NCBI GenBank assembly: GCA_009839775.1
Contig: VXOZ01000427.1
Span: 9,268-30,684 of the forward strand
Direction of reading: 5' to 3'
DNA: 21,417 nucleotides
Source: Chloroflexota bacterium
GTDB lineage: Bacteria; Chloroflexota; UBA11872; VXOZ01
Shown: positions 15,851-21,417 of the stretch, piece by piece
Position numbering within the stretch: position 1 is the first letter of the stretch
Layout: every line of letters starts with the position of its first letter
Program-made: the position numbers and the translations under genes
The notes under the pieces: generated by a model
What the model saw: only the letters and a program-made list of their open reading frames with translations
The model's database searches: none
Told to the model about the DNA's origin: nothing

Positions 15851-16350
15851 GGATGGGGCCAAGGCAGCGGCAGCGGATGGAGTGCGCCACCGTAAGGTGT
15901 GAAGCGAAGTGCGCAAGAACTGCCGGCGGCAACAGCCGCGTTACAGGCACTGTATGAGGAGCGCAAAGCGGCAGGCTCTGCGCCGGAGATCGTCGGCATA
16001 TTCTCGTAGCGAGGACGGTGCGTATCGCTCAATCGGCGCTGGCGCATCTACTATAGCACAGGCCGCAGACCGGCTCGGCATACGGTCCGCCCATCACTCT
16101 GCACCCGCCCGCCATGGACCTCACAAGTGCTACTACCTCTAATGCGCCTCTCGTGTACTAACCGCGCTAAAGAGCTTGCACAGATACCTATAGTCCCGTA
16201 TACTTGGTCAATCAATTTGCACTGTGCGCGGCATAGGCACAATTGAGGAATGAACAAAAGTGGTGCTGAGACAACGATACGTCCGCACTGCACTGTTCGG
16301 TTAGGTAGGCGGGGAATAGTGGTGAGAACCATCGCAAGGAGAGGTTCACA
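15851..16350. other. 500-bp divergent intergenic region
   Basis: This region separates the MFS gene from the zinc-ribbon gene. The right part holds the promoter at 16176-16204. The left 300 bases have several short frames with no domain-like sequence and no Shine-Dalgarno. I see no tRNA, long repeat or terminator. Confidence 0.4.
16176..16204 (+). promoter_or_regulatory. Sigma70-type promoter of the zinc-ribbon gene
   Basis: TTGCAC (16176-16181) and TATACT (16199-16204) are separated by exactly 17 bases, each matching five of six or nearly so. Transcription from about 16211 would leave a leader of roughly 140 bases before GTG 16351. Confidence 0.55.
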
Positions 16351-16629
16351 GTGTCACCCGAGGATCGGACGATAATTTGCGTGGAGTGCAGCCAGCCGTT
16401 TACGTTTACTGCTGGCGAGCAGGAGTTCTACCAGGAAAAAGGCCTCATGCATGAACCGCGGCGCTGTCAGGAGTGCCGCACCGCTCGGCGGCGGGAGCGC
16501 TACGGTGAGCGGCAGATGCATGAAGGTGTCTGCGCGGAGTGCGGCAGTGTCGCGCGCGTGCCGTTCGTACCCCGGGATGACCGACCGATCTACTGCAGCG
16601 ATTGTTTCACTACTCGCCGTGCCAATTAA
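16351..16629 (+). CDS. Double zinc-ribbon protein (zf-trcl plus CxxC-x17-CxxC)
   Basis: The 92-residue protein has eight cysteines forming two zinc ribbons. C10-x2-C13 with C39-x2-C42 fits the probable zinc-ribbon (zf-trcl) type, including DRTIICVECSQPFTFTAGEQ and RRCQECR. C61-x2-C64 followed after exactly 17 residues by C82-x2-C85 (PRDDRPIYCSDCF) fits the CxxC-x17-CxxC domain. The start is GTG 16351 with a strong AAGGAGAGG (16336-16344) six bases upstream. Such proteins are common in Chloroflexota and related phyla; nucleic-acid or protein binding is presumed but no function is established. Confidence 0.88.
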   Translation: MSPEDRTIICVECSQPFTFTAGEQEFYQEKGLMHEPRRCQECRTARRRERYGERQMHEGVCAECGSVARVPFVPRDDRPIYCSDCFTTRRAN

Positions 16630-16652
16630 CGCGAACTGAGGCCCAGCACAGA

Positions 16653-16786
16653 GCGAGCGCGAATGAGAAAGCTCGCAGCGTGGAGTGCTCGCCCTGATCC
16701 GAGGGTGCGCTCACTGTGGAGTTTAGCCGTGGCGCAACCACGGTATGTGCGTAACCACGATAAGCGATCGTAGGACACAATGTCCT
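16653..16786 (+). ncRNA. Candidate structured RNA: five consecutive hairpins
   Basis: Five stem-loops follow one another. GCGAGC/GCTCGC: 16653-16658 with 16671-16676. GAGTGC/GCGCTC with inner CCCT/AGGG: 16683-16712, one wobble and one bulged T. CCGTGG/CCACGG: 16727-16743, loop CGCAA. ACGAT/ATCGT: 16757-16771. AGGACA/TGTCCT: 16772-16786?, loop CAA, with arms at 16772-16777 and 16781-16786. An 11-base near-repeat GCGyAACCACG (16732-16742 and 16749-16759) means CGTGG could pair with either of two CCACG copies. The strand is unproven; + is assumed because both neighbours are on +. No known riboswitch, tmRNA, RNase P or SRP signature was recognised. Confidence 0.35.
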
Positions 16787-16847
16787 CAGCACCTCCCCGC
16801 ACCCGCGCTTTCGTTGGTTTTCGCAGCATTTTCCTTAAATCAGCTAG

Positions 16848-16876
16848 TTGACAGGGACTTCACCATTTGGTAGTCT
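16848..16876 (+). promoter_or_regulatory. Second, upstream promoter candidate for rho
   Basis: A perfect -35 TTGACA (16848-16853) is followed after 17 bases by TAGTCT (16871-16876), a modest -10. It would form a tandem pair with the stronger promoter at 16876-16904. Confidence 0.3.
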
Positions 16877-16904
16877 TGACTATGAAGCGTGACCTCTATA
16901 TAAT
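16876..16904 (+). promoter_or_regulatory. Strong sigma70-type promoter of rho
   Basis: TTGACT (16876-16881) and a perfect TATAAT (16899-16904) are separated by exactly 17 bases. It is the closest match to consensus I see in the window. Transcription from about 16911 gives a leader of roughly 340 bases before rho. Confidence 0.7.
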
Positions 16905-16960
16905 CCCTTCGAAACACCCGCACGACCTTCCCTTAAGAATAACTATAGAAGTAGCTGCTT

Positions 16961-17007
16961 CGACGCCCTGCTCTTTCCACAAGCCCATCACGTTACCCAT
17001 CACTGCT
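16961..17007 (+). promoter_or_regulatory. C-rich, G-poor rut-like tract in the rho leader
   Basis: By direct count these 47 bases contain 21 C and 6 G, with regularly spaced YC dinucleotides. That is the composition Rho prefers for loading. Known rho genes in other bacteria are autoregulated by termination in their leader; its use here is inference. Confidence 0.3.
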
Positions 17008-17157
17008 TAGCAGCGCCTTGATATTTCGAGACTACGCAGGCTCAATATCACCCGATTTTTGAAACACTCTAGTTGGCGCAAACGCACGTAAACATTTCGC
17101 GGTAGGGTAACTCACCAGAGGCGAAGGTCGTACCCGTTGTAATACACCACGCCTACT

Positions 17158-17241
17158 ATGCTGGATACAGCATTGGCTGGATACAGCATTCGCTGGTGCA
17201 ACATTGCTCAATGCAGCATTGGTTCGTTGTATTGCTCTTGA
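17158..17241 (+). CDS. Possible 27-residue leader peptide upstream of rho
   Basis: An ATG at 17158 opens a 27-codon frame ending in TGA 17239-17241. The last base of the stop is the first base of the AAGGAGG Shine-Dalgarno used for rho, and the frame is the same as rho. No Shine-Dalgarno precedes the ATG, so independent translation is doubtful. The peptide is partly repetitive because of the tandem DNA repeats under it. By analogy (not homology) with the rhoL leader peptide of Escherichia coli, it could couple leader translation to rho expression. Confidence 0.3.
   Translation: MLDTALAGYSIRWCNIAQCSIGSLYCS
17160..17222 (+). repeat. Tandem 15-16 bp repeats in the rho leader
   Basis: Two exact copies of GCTGGATACAGCATT (17160-17175 and 17176-17191, each with one extra base) are followed by two diverged copies (17192-17206 and 17207-17222). 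Each of the first two copies can fold as GCTG-GATA-CAGC; the first extends to a 6-bp stem ATGCTG/CAGCAT. They end 19 bases before the rho Shine-Dalgarno. Confidence 0.7.
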
Positions 17242-17253
17242 AGGAGGACACAT

Positions 17254-18636
17254 CTGTCAACCGTACTACCCTCTCGCAAACGTGGCAATCGTCGTCGCAA
17301 ACGTTCTACCCGCCATTGGATGCAACGTAATGGAACGAACCATTCATCCAAGCCAACCAAGCAAAGGAGCGACCCCGGAGTGCAATATGCAGATCTAGAC
17401 GCCAAACCTCTGGCTGAATTGCGAGAGCGTGCGAGAGAACTGGGAATCAGTGGTTACTCGGTTCTCAAGAAGCACGAACTCGTCAACCGGCTCTTGCAGG
17501 CACAATCTGAAGAACAAGGCAATCTCTACCGCACGGGGCTCCTCGAGACCATCGACGATGGCTATGGATTCTTGCGCCTGCATCGGTATTGGAACACCGG
17601 CTGGGCGGAGGACGTCTACGTCGCCCCCACGCAGATTCGGCGCTTGAGTCTGCGCACCGGCGACATGATCGCGGGCCAAGTGCGGCCGCCGAAAGAAGGC
17701 GAGAAGTACTATGGCCTCTTGCGGGTCGAGACCGTGAACAACCTCGATCCGGAAGAAGCCAAACGCCGCCCGCACTTTGAAACTCTAACGGCGATTTTCC
17801 CCGATGACCGGCTGGACCTCGAGACAGCTTCGCGCAGTATCACAGGCCGTCTCATCAATCTCGTCTCGCCGATTGGCCGCGGTCAGCGCGGCTTGGTCGT
17901 GGCGCCGCCCAAGACCGGCAAGACCATGCTCCTCCAGAGCATTGCCAACGCCGTCATGGTGAATTATCCCGAAGTCCACGTCATGGTGGTGCTCATCGGC
18001 GAGCGACCTGAGGAAGTGACGGACTGGGAGCGCAGCGTCGGTGCTGAGGTTGTGGCATCTACCTTCGATGAAATGCCGGAGAACCAGACCCGCATCGCCG
18101 AACTGGCGCTGGAACGCGCCAAGCGGATGGTGGAAGGCGGGCAGGACGTGATGTTGCTGCTTGACTCGATCACACGCCTGACGCGCGCCTATAACCAAGC
18201 CATTCCACCCAGCGGCCGGACGCTCTCCGGCGGTATCGACCCCGCTGCGATCTACCCGCCGAAACGATTCTTCGGCGCGGGCCGAAACGTCGACAACGGC
18301 GGCAGCCTGACGATGCTGGCGACGTGTCTGGTCGAGACCGAAAGCCGCATGGACGACGTCATCTACGAGGAGTTCAAGGGCACCGGCAACATGGAACTGC
18401 GGCTCGACCGCAAGTTCGCCGAGCGCCGCATCTTCCCGGCCATCGATGTCGAGCGTTCCGGCACCCGACGCGAGGAACTCCTGCTCGAGTCGGAGACGCT
18501 GCAGAAAGTGATCACGCTGCGCCGCATGCTCGCGGCCCTCGGCAATACCGAAGGCTACGAAGCCATGCTAAAGAGATTTGAGCGCACAAAGTCGAACGCG
18601 GACTTCCTCGCGCGCCTGAGCAAAGACGCGGTATAG
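17254..18636 (+). CDS. rho: Transcription termination factor Rho, probable CTG start
   Basis: This hexameric RNA helicase ends transcription at unstructured C-rich sites. Numbered from ATG 17320, the domains are: Rho_N (about 22-62), cold-shock-like RNA-binding domain (about 68-140), Walker A APPKTGKT (195-202), Walker B VMLLLDS (277-283), Q-loop RAYNQAIPPSGRTLSGG (289-305) and R-loop GTGNMEL (354-360). All are intact. Upstream of ATG 17320 there is no Shine-Dalgarno, while AAGGAGGA (17241-17248) lies five bases before an in-frame CTG at 17254. Between the in-frame TGA (17239-17241) and 17320 there is no ATG, GTG or TTG. Starting at CTG adds 22 residues including the basic run SRKRGNRRRKR, like the basic N-terminal extensions of some Rho proteins. 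The protein would be 460 residues, or 438 from ATG 17320. Confidence 0.95.
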   Translation: MSTVLPSRKRGNRRRKRSTRHWMQRNGTNHSSKPTKQRSDPGVQYADLDAKPLAELRERARELGISGYSVLKKHELVNRLLQAQSEEQGNLYRTGLLETIDDGYGFLRLHRYWNTGWAEDVYVAPTQIRRLSLRTGDMIAGQVRPPKEGEKYYGLLRVETVNNLDPEEAKRRPHFETLTAIFPDDRLDLETASRSITGRLINLVSPIGRGQRGLVVAPPKTGKTMLLQSIANAVMVNYPEVHVMVVLIGERPEEVTDWERSVGAEVVASTFDEMPENQTRIAELALERAKRMVEGGQDVMLLLDSITRLTRAYNQAIPPSGRTLSGGIDPAAIYPPKRFFGAGRNVDNGGSLTMLATCLVETESRMDDVIYEEFKGTGNMELRLDRKFAERRIFPAIDVERSGTRREELLLESETLQKVITLRRMLAALGNTEGYEAMLKRFERTKSNADFLARLSKDAV

Positions 18637-18756
18637 GCGCGGCGTGCACTTCGCCCGGCGCGCTTACTCCTAAGTCAATGAGGCTCTTCCGCCAGCAGGC
18701 CGCGTGACAGCAGGCTGCGTCGGCGCTGTTTCTAACGATCCTGGCTGCCGCATCTA

Positions 18757-18939
18757 TTGTGGCTGCTGCTCTTCCTGCCCGGCTGCGCTTTGGCCGATAC
18801 TCCACGCGCGCTCCTCGCTCTCCAGGTCAGTCCGGCATTGCTGCACGCCGACGGCACTGGGTCCGTTACAATTCAGTATCACGTCGCCCGTGGATTGGAC
18901 AATAGCATAGCGGCCGCACGTATGGTAATCACGGTGTGA
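18757..18939 (+). CDS. Doubtful small lipoprotein or lipoprotein remnant
   Basis: A TTG at 18757 opens a 60-codon frame beginning with a hydrophobic stretch and a lipobox-like LFLPGC, then TPRALLALQVSPALLHADGT and a short beta-like tail that ends abruptly. This looks like a lipoprotein signal plus the start of an Ig-like domain, so it may be a decayed or truncated gene. There is no Shine-Dalgarno and an in-frame TAA lies just upstream (18733-18735). The 336-base gap between rho and the APH-like gene otherwise shows nothing. Confidence 0.25.
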   Translation: MWLLLFLPGCALADTPRALLALQVSPALLHADGTGSVTIQYHVARGLDNSIAAARMVITV

Positions 18940-18972
18940 AGGCCGAGAAATCCGCACATACCCCCAGCCGCT

Positions 18973-19950
18973 ATGCCAGTAGACGCAGACTTCTACAAGA
19001 ACATCATTGAAACGTGCTTTCCTGACATCCAGGTCACGCACATCCGATTCGTGGGCGGCGGGACCTGCCGTGTATTTACCGTCAATCACGCGCTGATTTT
19101 CCGTTTTCCTCACGGCGGCGGCTCGGTCGAAGACGGTGATTCCCTTGAGGATGACGGCGCCTTCCTCTACCACGAAAAACGTGTCTACGACAGCGTAGCG
19201 CCGCTGCTTCCGCTTCCCATCCCGCGCTACCGCTATTTCAGCACCGGTTGTGAGCAGTTCCCCTACCCAGTGGCAGGCTACGAAATGCTGCCCGGCCGCA
19301 GTCTGTCAGCGTGTCAGCTTACCCCCCAAGCGCTTGCGGTCGTGGCGCGGCAGATCGGCGAGTTCCTTTCAGCCCTCCACAGCGTACCGCTCTCGGCTTT
19401 ACCGGCAGAGTTGCAGCCCCCTTCACCGGCGAGCCTCGGGCGCTCCAACGCCCGCAGCCTGTTTCGTCAGGTGGAAGCGCAAGCGTTCCCGCTGCTGAGT
19501 CCGGCGGACCAGGCATGGACGAGCCGCCTGTTCCAGGAGATTGACAGCGACTACTCTCTGCGAGAAATCACGCCCGTATTCACCCACGGCGACTTCGACG
19601 GATCGAACATTCTCTACGATGAATCGCGAGGAGCGGTCAGTGGCGTCATAGACTTCGAAGAAGCCGGGCAGAACGGTGATCCGGCAGCAGACTTCTGCGC
19701 GCTGCTCGCGGGCTTCGGCACAGTCTTCTTGGAAGTTGTGCTCGCTGCCTACACGCTCGACGCCTCCACCGCTATGCGTCGCCGTATTCACCTTCATGCC
19801 AAACGCATCCTCTTCATCGAGTTGCTCTACGGTATTCAGGTCAACGACCGGCGCTTCATCGACAACGCTCTACAGCGCCTCCACCGCGCGCGGCATGATA
19901 TTCACCCCATCGGCGACTGGCTGGACGTCTCCACCAGCGAGACGAGATAG
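18973..19950 (+). CDS. Aminoglycoside phosphotransferase (APH)-fold kinase
   Basis: The 325-residue protein is of the APH/choline-kinase fold. The catalytic loop is THGDFDGSNILYD (H205-G206-D207, N212) and the metal-binding Asp is D227 in GVIDFEEAGQNGDPAADF. The N-lobe shows FVGGGTCRVFTVN and LIFRFP, where R44 stands at the usual Lys/Arg strand position. Family members phosphorylate antibiotics, sugars, choline or homoserine. Without close relatives the substrate is unknown, and antibiotic resistance should not be assumed. ATG 18973 has no clear Shine-Dalgarno. It starts 33 bases after the doubtful lipoprotein frame and is followed 131 bases later by the Vgb-like gene. Confidence 0.85.
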   Translation: MPVDADFYKNIIETCFPDIQVTHIRFVGGGTCRVFTVNHALIFRFPHGGGSVEDGDSLEDDGAFLYHEKRVYDSVAPLLPLPIPRYRYFSTGCEQFPYPVAGYEMLPGRSLSACQLTPQALAVVARQIGEFLSALHSVPLSALPAELQPPSPASLGRSNARSLFRQVEAQAFPLLSPADQAWTSRLFQEIDSDYSLREITPVFTHGDFDGSNILYDESRGAVSGVIDFEEAGQNGDPAADFCALLAGFGTVFLEVVLAAYTLDASTAMRRRIHLHAKRILFIELLYGIQVNDRRFIDNALQRLHRARHDIHPIGDWLDVSTSETR

Positions 19951-20012
19951 CGGCCGGTGACGGACTACGGGCATTAGCAAACCTGGTGCGCCTGCGGTAT
20001 GGTGGAATCAGT

Positions 20013-20053
20013 GTGAGAGATTCGGTCAGCGGGCGAATCGGAGCATTTCTCAC
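20013..20053. other. Nested hairpin upstream of the Vgb-like gene
   Basis: GTGAGA (20013-20018) directly followed by GATTCG (20019-20024) pairs with CGAATC (20034-20039) and, after an eight-base bulge, TCTCAC (20048-20053). It lies 28 bases before ATG 20082. No T-tract follows, so a 5' leader structure is as likely as a terminator of the APH-like gene. Confidence 0.4.
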
Positions 20054-20081
20054 TCTCCCATAAAGAAGCGAGCAGGCAAGC

Positions 20082-21173
20082 ATGACGAGAAGAAAACTAC
20101 TCGGTCAAGGGCTGGCAGTGGCCGGCGTGTACCTGGCGGCGGCGTGTGGCGGCCAATCCGAAGAAACGACGGAGGAAACTCCCACCACACCTACGACGAC
20201 GCCAGCCGCGGTTGCAACGCCCGCGACAGAGCAAGCGCCGGAGCAAAAACCTATCGCGGATGCCGTGACGTTGCAAGAATTCCCCGTACCCGGCGGCGCG
20301 CATCCCCACGACGTGGCGCCCGTGGCGGAGGCCGACGGCATTGTATGGTATACAGCGCAGCACCAGGAAGCGCTCGGCATCTTGAATCCCCTCACCGGAG
20401 AGACGCGGCACATTCATCTCGGCAGCGGCGCGCGACCTCACGGCGTGATCGTCGGACCGGACGGTGCACCGTGGATCACCGACGGCGGCCTGAACGCTAT
20501 CGTGCGCGTGGATCCCGCAACTGAGGAAGTTAAGCTGTTTCCGCTGCCGGAGAGCACCGGGTACGCCAATCTCAATACGGCAACGTTCGACTTACAGGGT
20601 ATTTGCTGGTTCACCGGTCAGAGCGGCATCTACGGACGCGTAGACCCGCAAAGCGGGGAATTGCGGGTCTTTGAGGCTCCCCGTGGGCGCGGCCCGTACG
20701 GCATCTGCACCACGCCCGACGGCAATGTCTATTACGCCTCGCTGGCGGGAAGCTACGTGGGGCACATTGATCTCACGACCGGTGACATCACCGAACTAAA
20801 CCCACCAACAGCCAACCAGGGCGCACGGCGCGTGTGGTCGGATTCCCAGAGCCGCATCTGGGTGGCGGAGTGGAATACCGGACAGGTGAGTCTCTACAGC
20901 CCGCAGGACGGAAGCTGGCGGGAGTGGCTGCTCCCCGGTGGTTCGCCCCGCGCCTACGCCGTATACGTCGATGAACACGACATAGTCTGGCTTACGGACT
21001 TCGGCGCCAACGCGCTGGTCCGGTTCGATCCGAGTACAGAAACCTTCGCCGCGTATCCGTGGCCGAGCTCCGGCGCGGCGGTGCGCCAACTCCTCGGCCG
21101 GCCCGGCGAGGTCTGGGGCGCGGAGTCCGGCGTGGATGCGCTGGTAGTGGCCCACACCGCCATCCCGGGGTAG
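20082..21173 (+). CDS. Vgb-like beta-propeller lipoprotein (streptogramin lyase family fold)
   Basis: The 363-residue protein starts with a Tat-like and lipoprotein-like signal: TRRKLLGQGLAVAG followed by the lipobox LAAAC with lipidated C22. A Thr/Pro/Glu-rich linker (about 25-60) leads to a beta-propeller built of repeats such as DGIVWYTAQHQEALGILNP, APWITDGGLNAIVRVDP and IWVAEWNTGQVSLYSP. This is the virginiamycin B lyase (Vgb)/SMP-30-like propeller pattern. True Vgb uses two His and a Glu late in the propeller; in the matching blades here I see GARRVW and SPRAYAVYVD rather than His, so lyase activity is doubtful and a binding role outside the membrane is more likely. An AGG lies six bases before the ATG. 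It converges on rnhA. Confidence 0.82.
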   Translation: MTRRKLLGQGLAVAGVYLAAACGGQSEETTEETPTTPTTTPAAVATPATEQAPEQKPIADAVTLQEFPVPGGAHPHDVAPVAEADGIVWYTAQHQEALGILNPLTGETRHIHLGSGARPHGVIVGPDGAPWITDGGLNAIVRVDPATEEVKLFPLPESTGYANLNTATFDLQGICWFTGQSGIYGRVDPQSGELRVFEAPRGRGPYGICTTPDGNVYYASLAGSYVGHIDLTTGDITELNPPTANQGARRVWSDSQSRIWVAEWNTGQVSLYSPQDGSWREWLLPGGSPRAYAVYVDEHDIVWLTDFGANALVRFDPSTETFAAYPWPSSGAAVRQLLGRPGEVWGAESGVDALVVAHTAIPG

Positions 21174-21193
21174 CGCAGGTTTGTAACCTGCGC
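21173..21193. terminator. Hairpin between convergent genes, weak terminator candidate
   Basis: GCGCAGGTT (21173-21181) and AACCTGCGC (21185-21193) form a perfect 9-bp stem with loop TGT, starting at the last base of the Vgb-like stop codon and ending 12 bases before the rnhA stop. No T-tract follows on either strand, so intrinsic termination is uncertain. It may equally be a dispersed GCAGGTTTGTAACCTGC-type palindrome. Confidence 0.45.
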
Positions 21194-21205
21194 CCGCTGC
21201 GCCAT

Positions 21206-21417
21206 CTACGCCTCCGGCAACGGCGTAGGGCTTTCGTACCCCACGTCAACGCACAGCTTCTCTCCCCGTGCTGCCCTGTTTGCCAGCTCATCGCAGCGCT
21301 CGTTTTCCGTGATGCCGCGATGTCCCGGCACCCATTTGAAGGTCACGCGATGTGTAGCGGCCAGATCAAGCAGCCGCACCCACAGATCCGGATTGAGGGC
21401 CTGACCACGCTTGCCGC
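21206..21417 (-). CDS. rnhA: Ribonuclease HI, C-terminal part (5' truncated by window edge)
   Basis: Seventy visible codons, ending in TAG 21206-21208, read as the C-terminus of RNase HI, which degrades the RNA of RNA-DNA hybrids. The diagnostic segment is FKWVPGHRGITENERCDELA, containing the conserved catalytic-site His (in PGHRG) and the last active-site Asp (in ERCDELA). A tail of about 22 residues after NRAAR has no special feature. The N-terminal half and start lie to the right of the window. Confidence 0.93.
   Translation of the reverse strand, partial: GKRGQALNPDLWVRLLDLAATHRVTFKWVPGHRGITENERCDELANRAARGEKLCVDVGYESPTPLPEA

Noticed and set aside
16650..16745. T-box riboswitch reading of the hairpins before rho
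   Set aside because: The GTGGCGCAACCACGG hairpin superficially recalls a T-box antiterminator, but the TGGNACC bulge is not intact, Stem I motifs are not visible, and the downstream gene is rho rather than an aminoacyl-tRNA synthetase or amino acid gene.
18973..19950. Antibiotic resistance call for the APH-fold kinase
   Set aside because: The fold is clear, but the family is broad and nothing in the sequence or neighbourhood points to an aminoglycoside substrate.
1..21417. CRISPR arrays, tRNA and rRNA genes
   Set aside because: No regularly spaced direct repeats with unique spacers, no cas genes, and no tRNA T-loop or rRNA-like sequence were seen on either strand.

Overview
This is a bacterial chromosomal window of fairly high G+C with dense genes on both strands. 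No phage, plasmid, CRISPR, tRNA or rRNA gene was found. The gene mix (a zinc ribbon with a CxxC-x17-CxxC domain, several Gfo/Idh/MocA and sugar-isomerase type enzymes, PRC-barrel and SHOCT proteins, a Tat-like lipoprotein) together with short palindromic repeats of the TTCGACAGGCTCAGGACGAA and TCATTCCGAGCGCAGCGAGG types is what I would expect from an uncultured Chloroflexota-like bacterium. That assignment is inference from content only.

Layout. Positions 1-145 hold the 3' end of an unrecognised + strand gene. Positions 145-2687 (minus) are a signalling operon: a soluble GAF histidine kinase, an Rcp1-type response regulator joined to it by an ATGA overlap, and a bacterial-PH/SHOCT protein, closed by an intrinsic terminator. 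A second stand-alone receiver protein is divergent at 2851-3252. Positions 3371-3552 hold a pair of related palindromic repeats around a degenerate tandem repeat. Positions 3579-7227 (minus) are a likely metabolic operon: isochorismatase-like hydrolase, GH109-like Gfo/Idh/MocA oxidoreductase, TIM-barrel sugar isomerase/epimerase and a cytidylate-kinase-like protein, with a promoter at 7303-7332. An orphan glycosidase-like TIM-barrel protein follows on + (7612-9009).

Positions 9113-15850 (minus) carry mutS, an M42 peptidase, a double PRC-barrel protein, a four-helix membrane protein and an MFS transporter. A 227-bp MITE-like element with 16-17 bp terminal inverted repeats and an 11-12 bp flanking duplication lies at 14361-14587.

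From 16176 onward the + strand carries a zinc-ribbon protein, rho, a doubtful small lipoprotein, an APH-fold kinase and a Vgb-like beta-propeller lipoprotein. The C-terminal end of RNase HI enters from the right on minus. The most interesting non-coding stretch is 16630-17253 between the zinc-ribbon gene and rho. It contains five consecutive perfect or near-perfect hairpins, a near-consensus sigma70 promoter (TTGACT-17-TATAAT), a C-rich G-poor rut-like tract, tandem GCTGGATACAGCATT repeats, and a 27-codon leader ORF whose stop codon overlaps a strong Shine-Dalgarno. The only in-frame codon placed to use that Shine-Dalgarno for rho is CTG at 17254, so rho probably starts at a non-canonical CTG and is probably leader-regulated.
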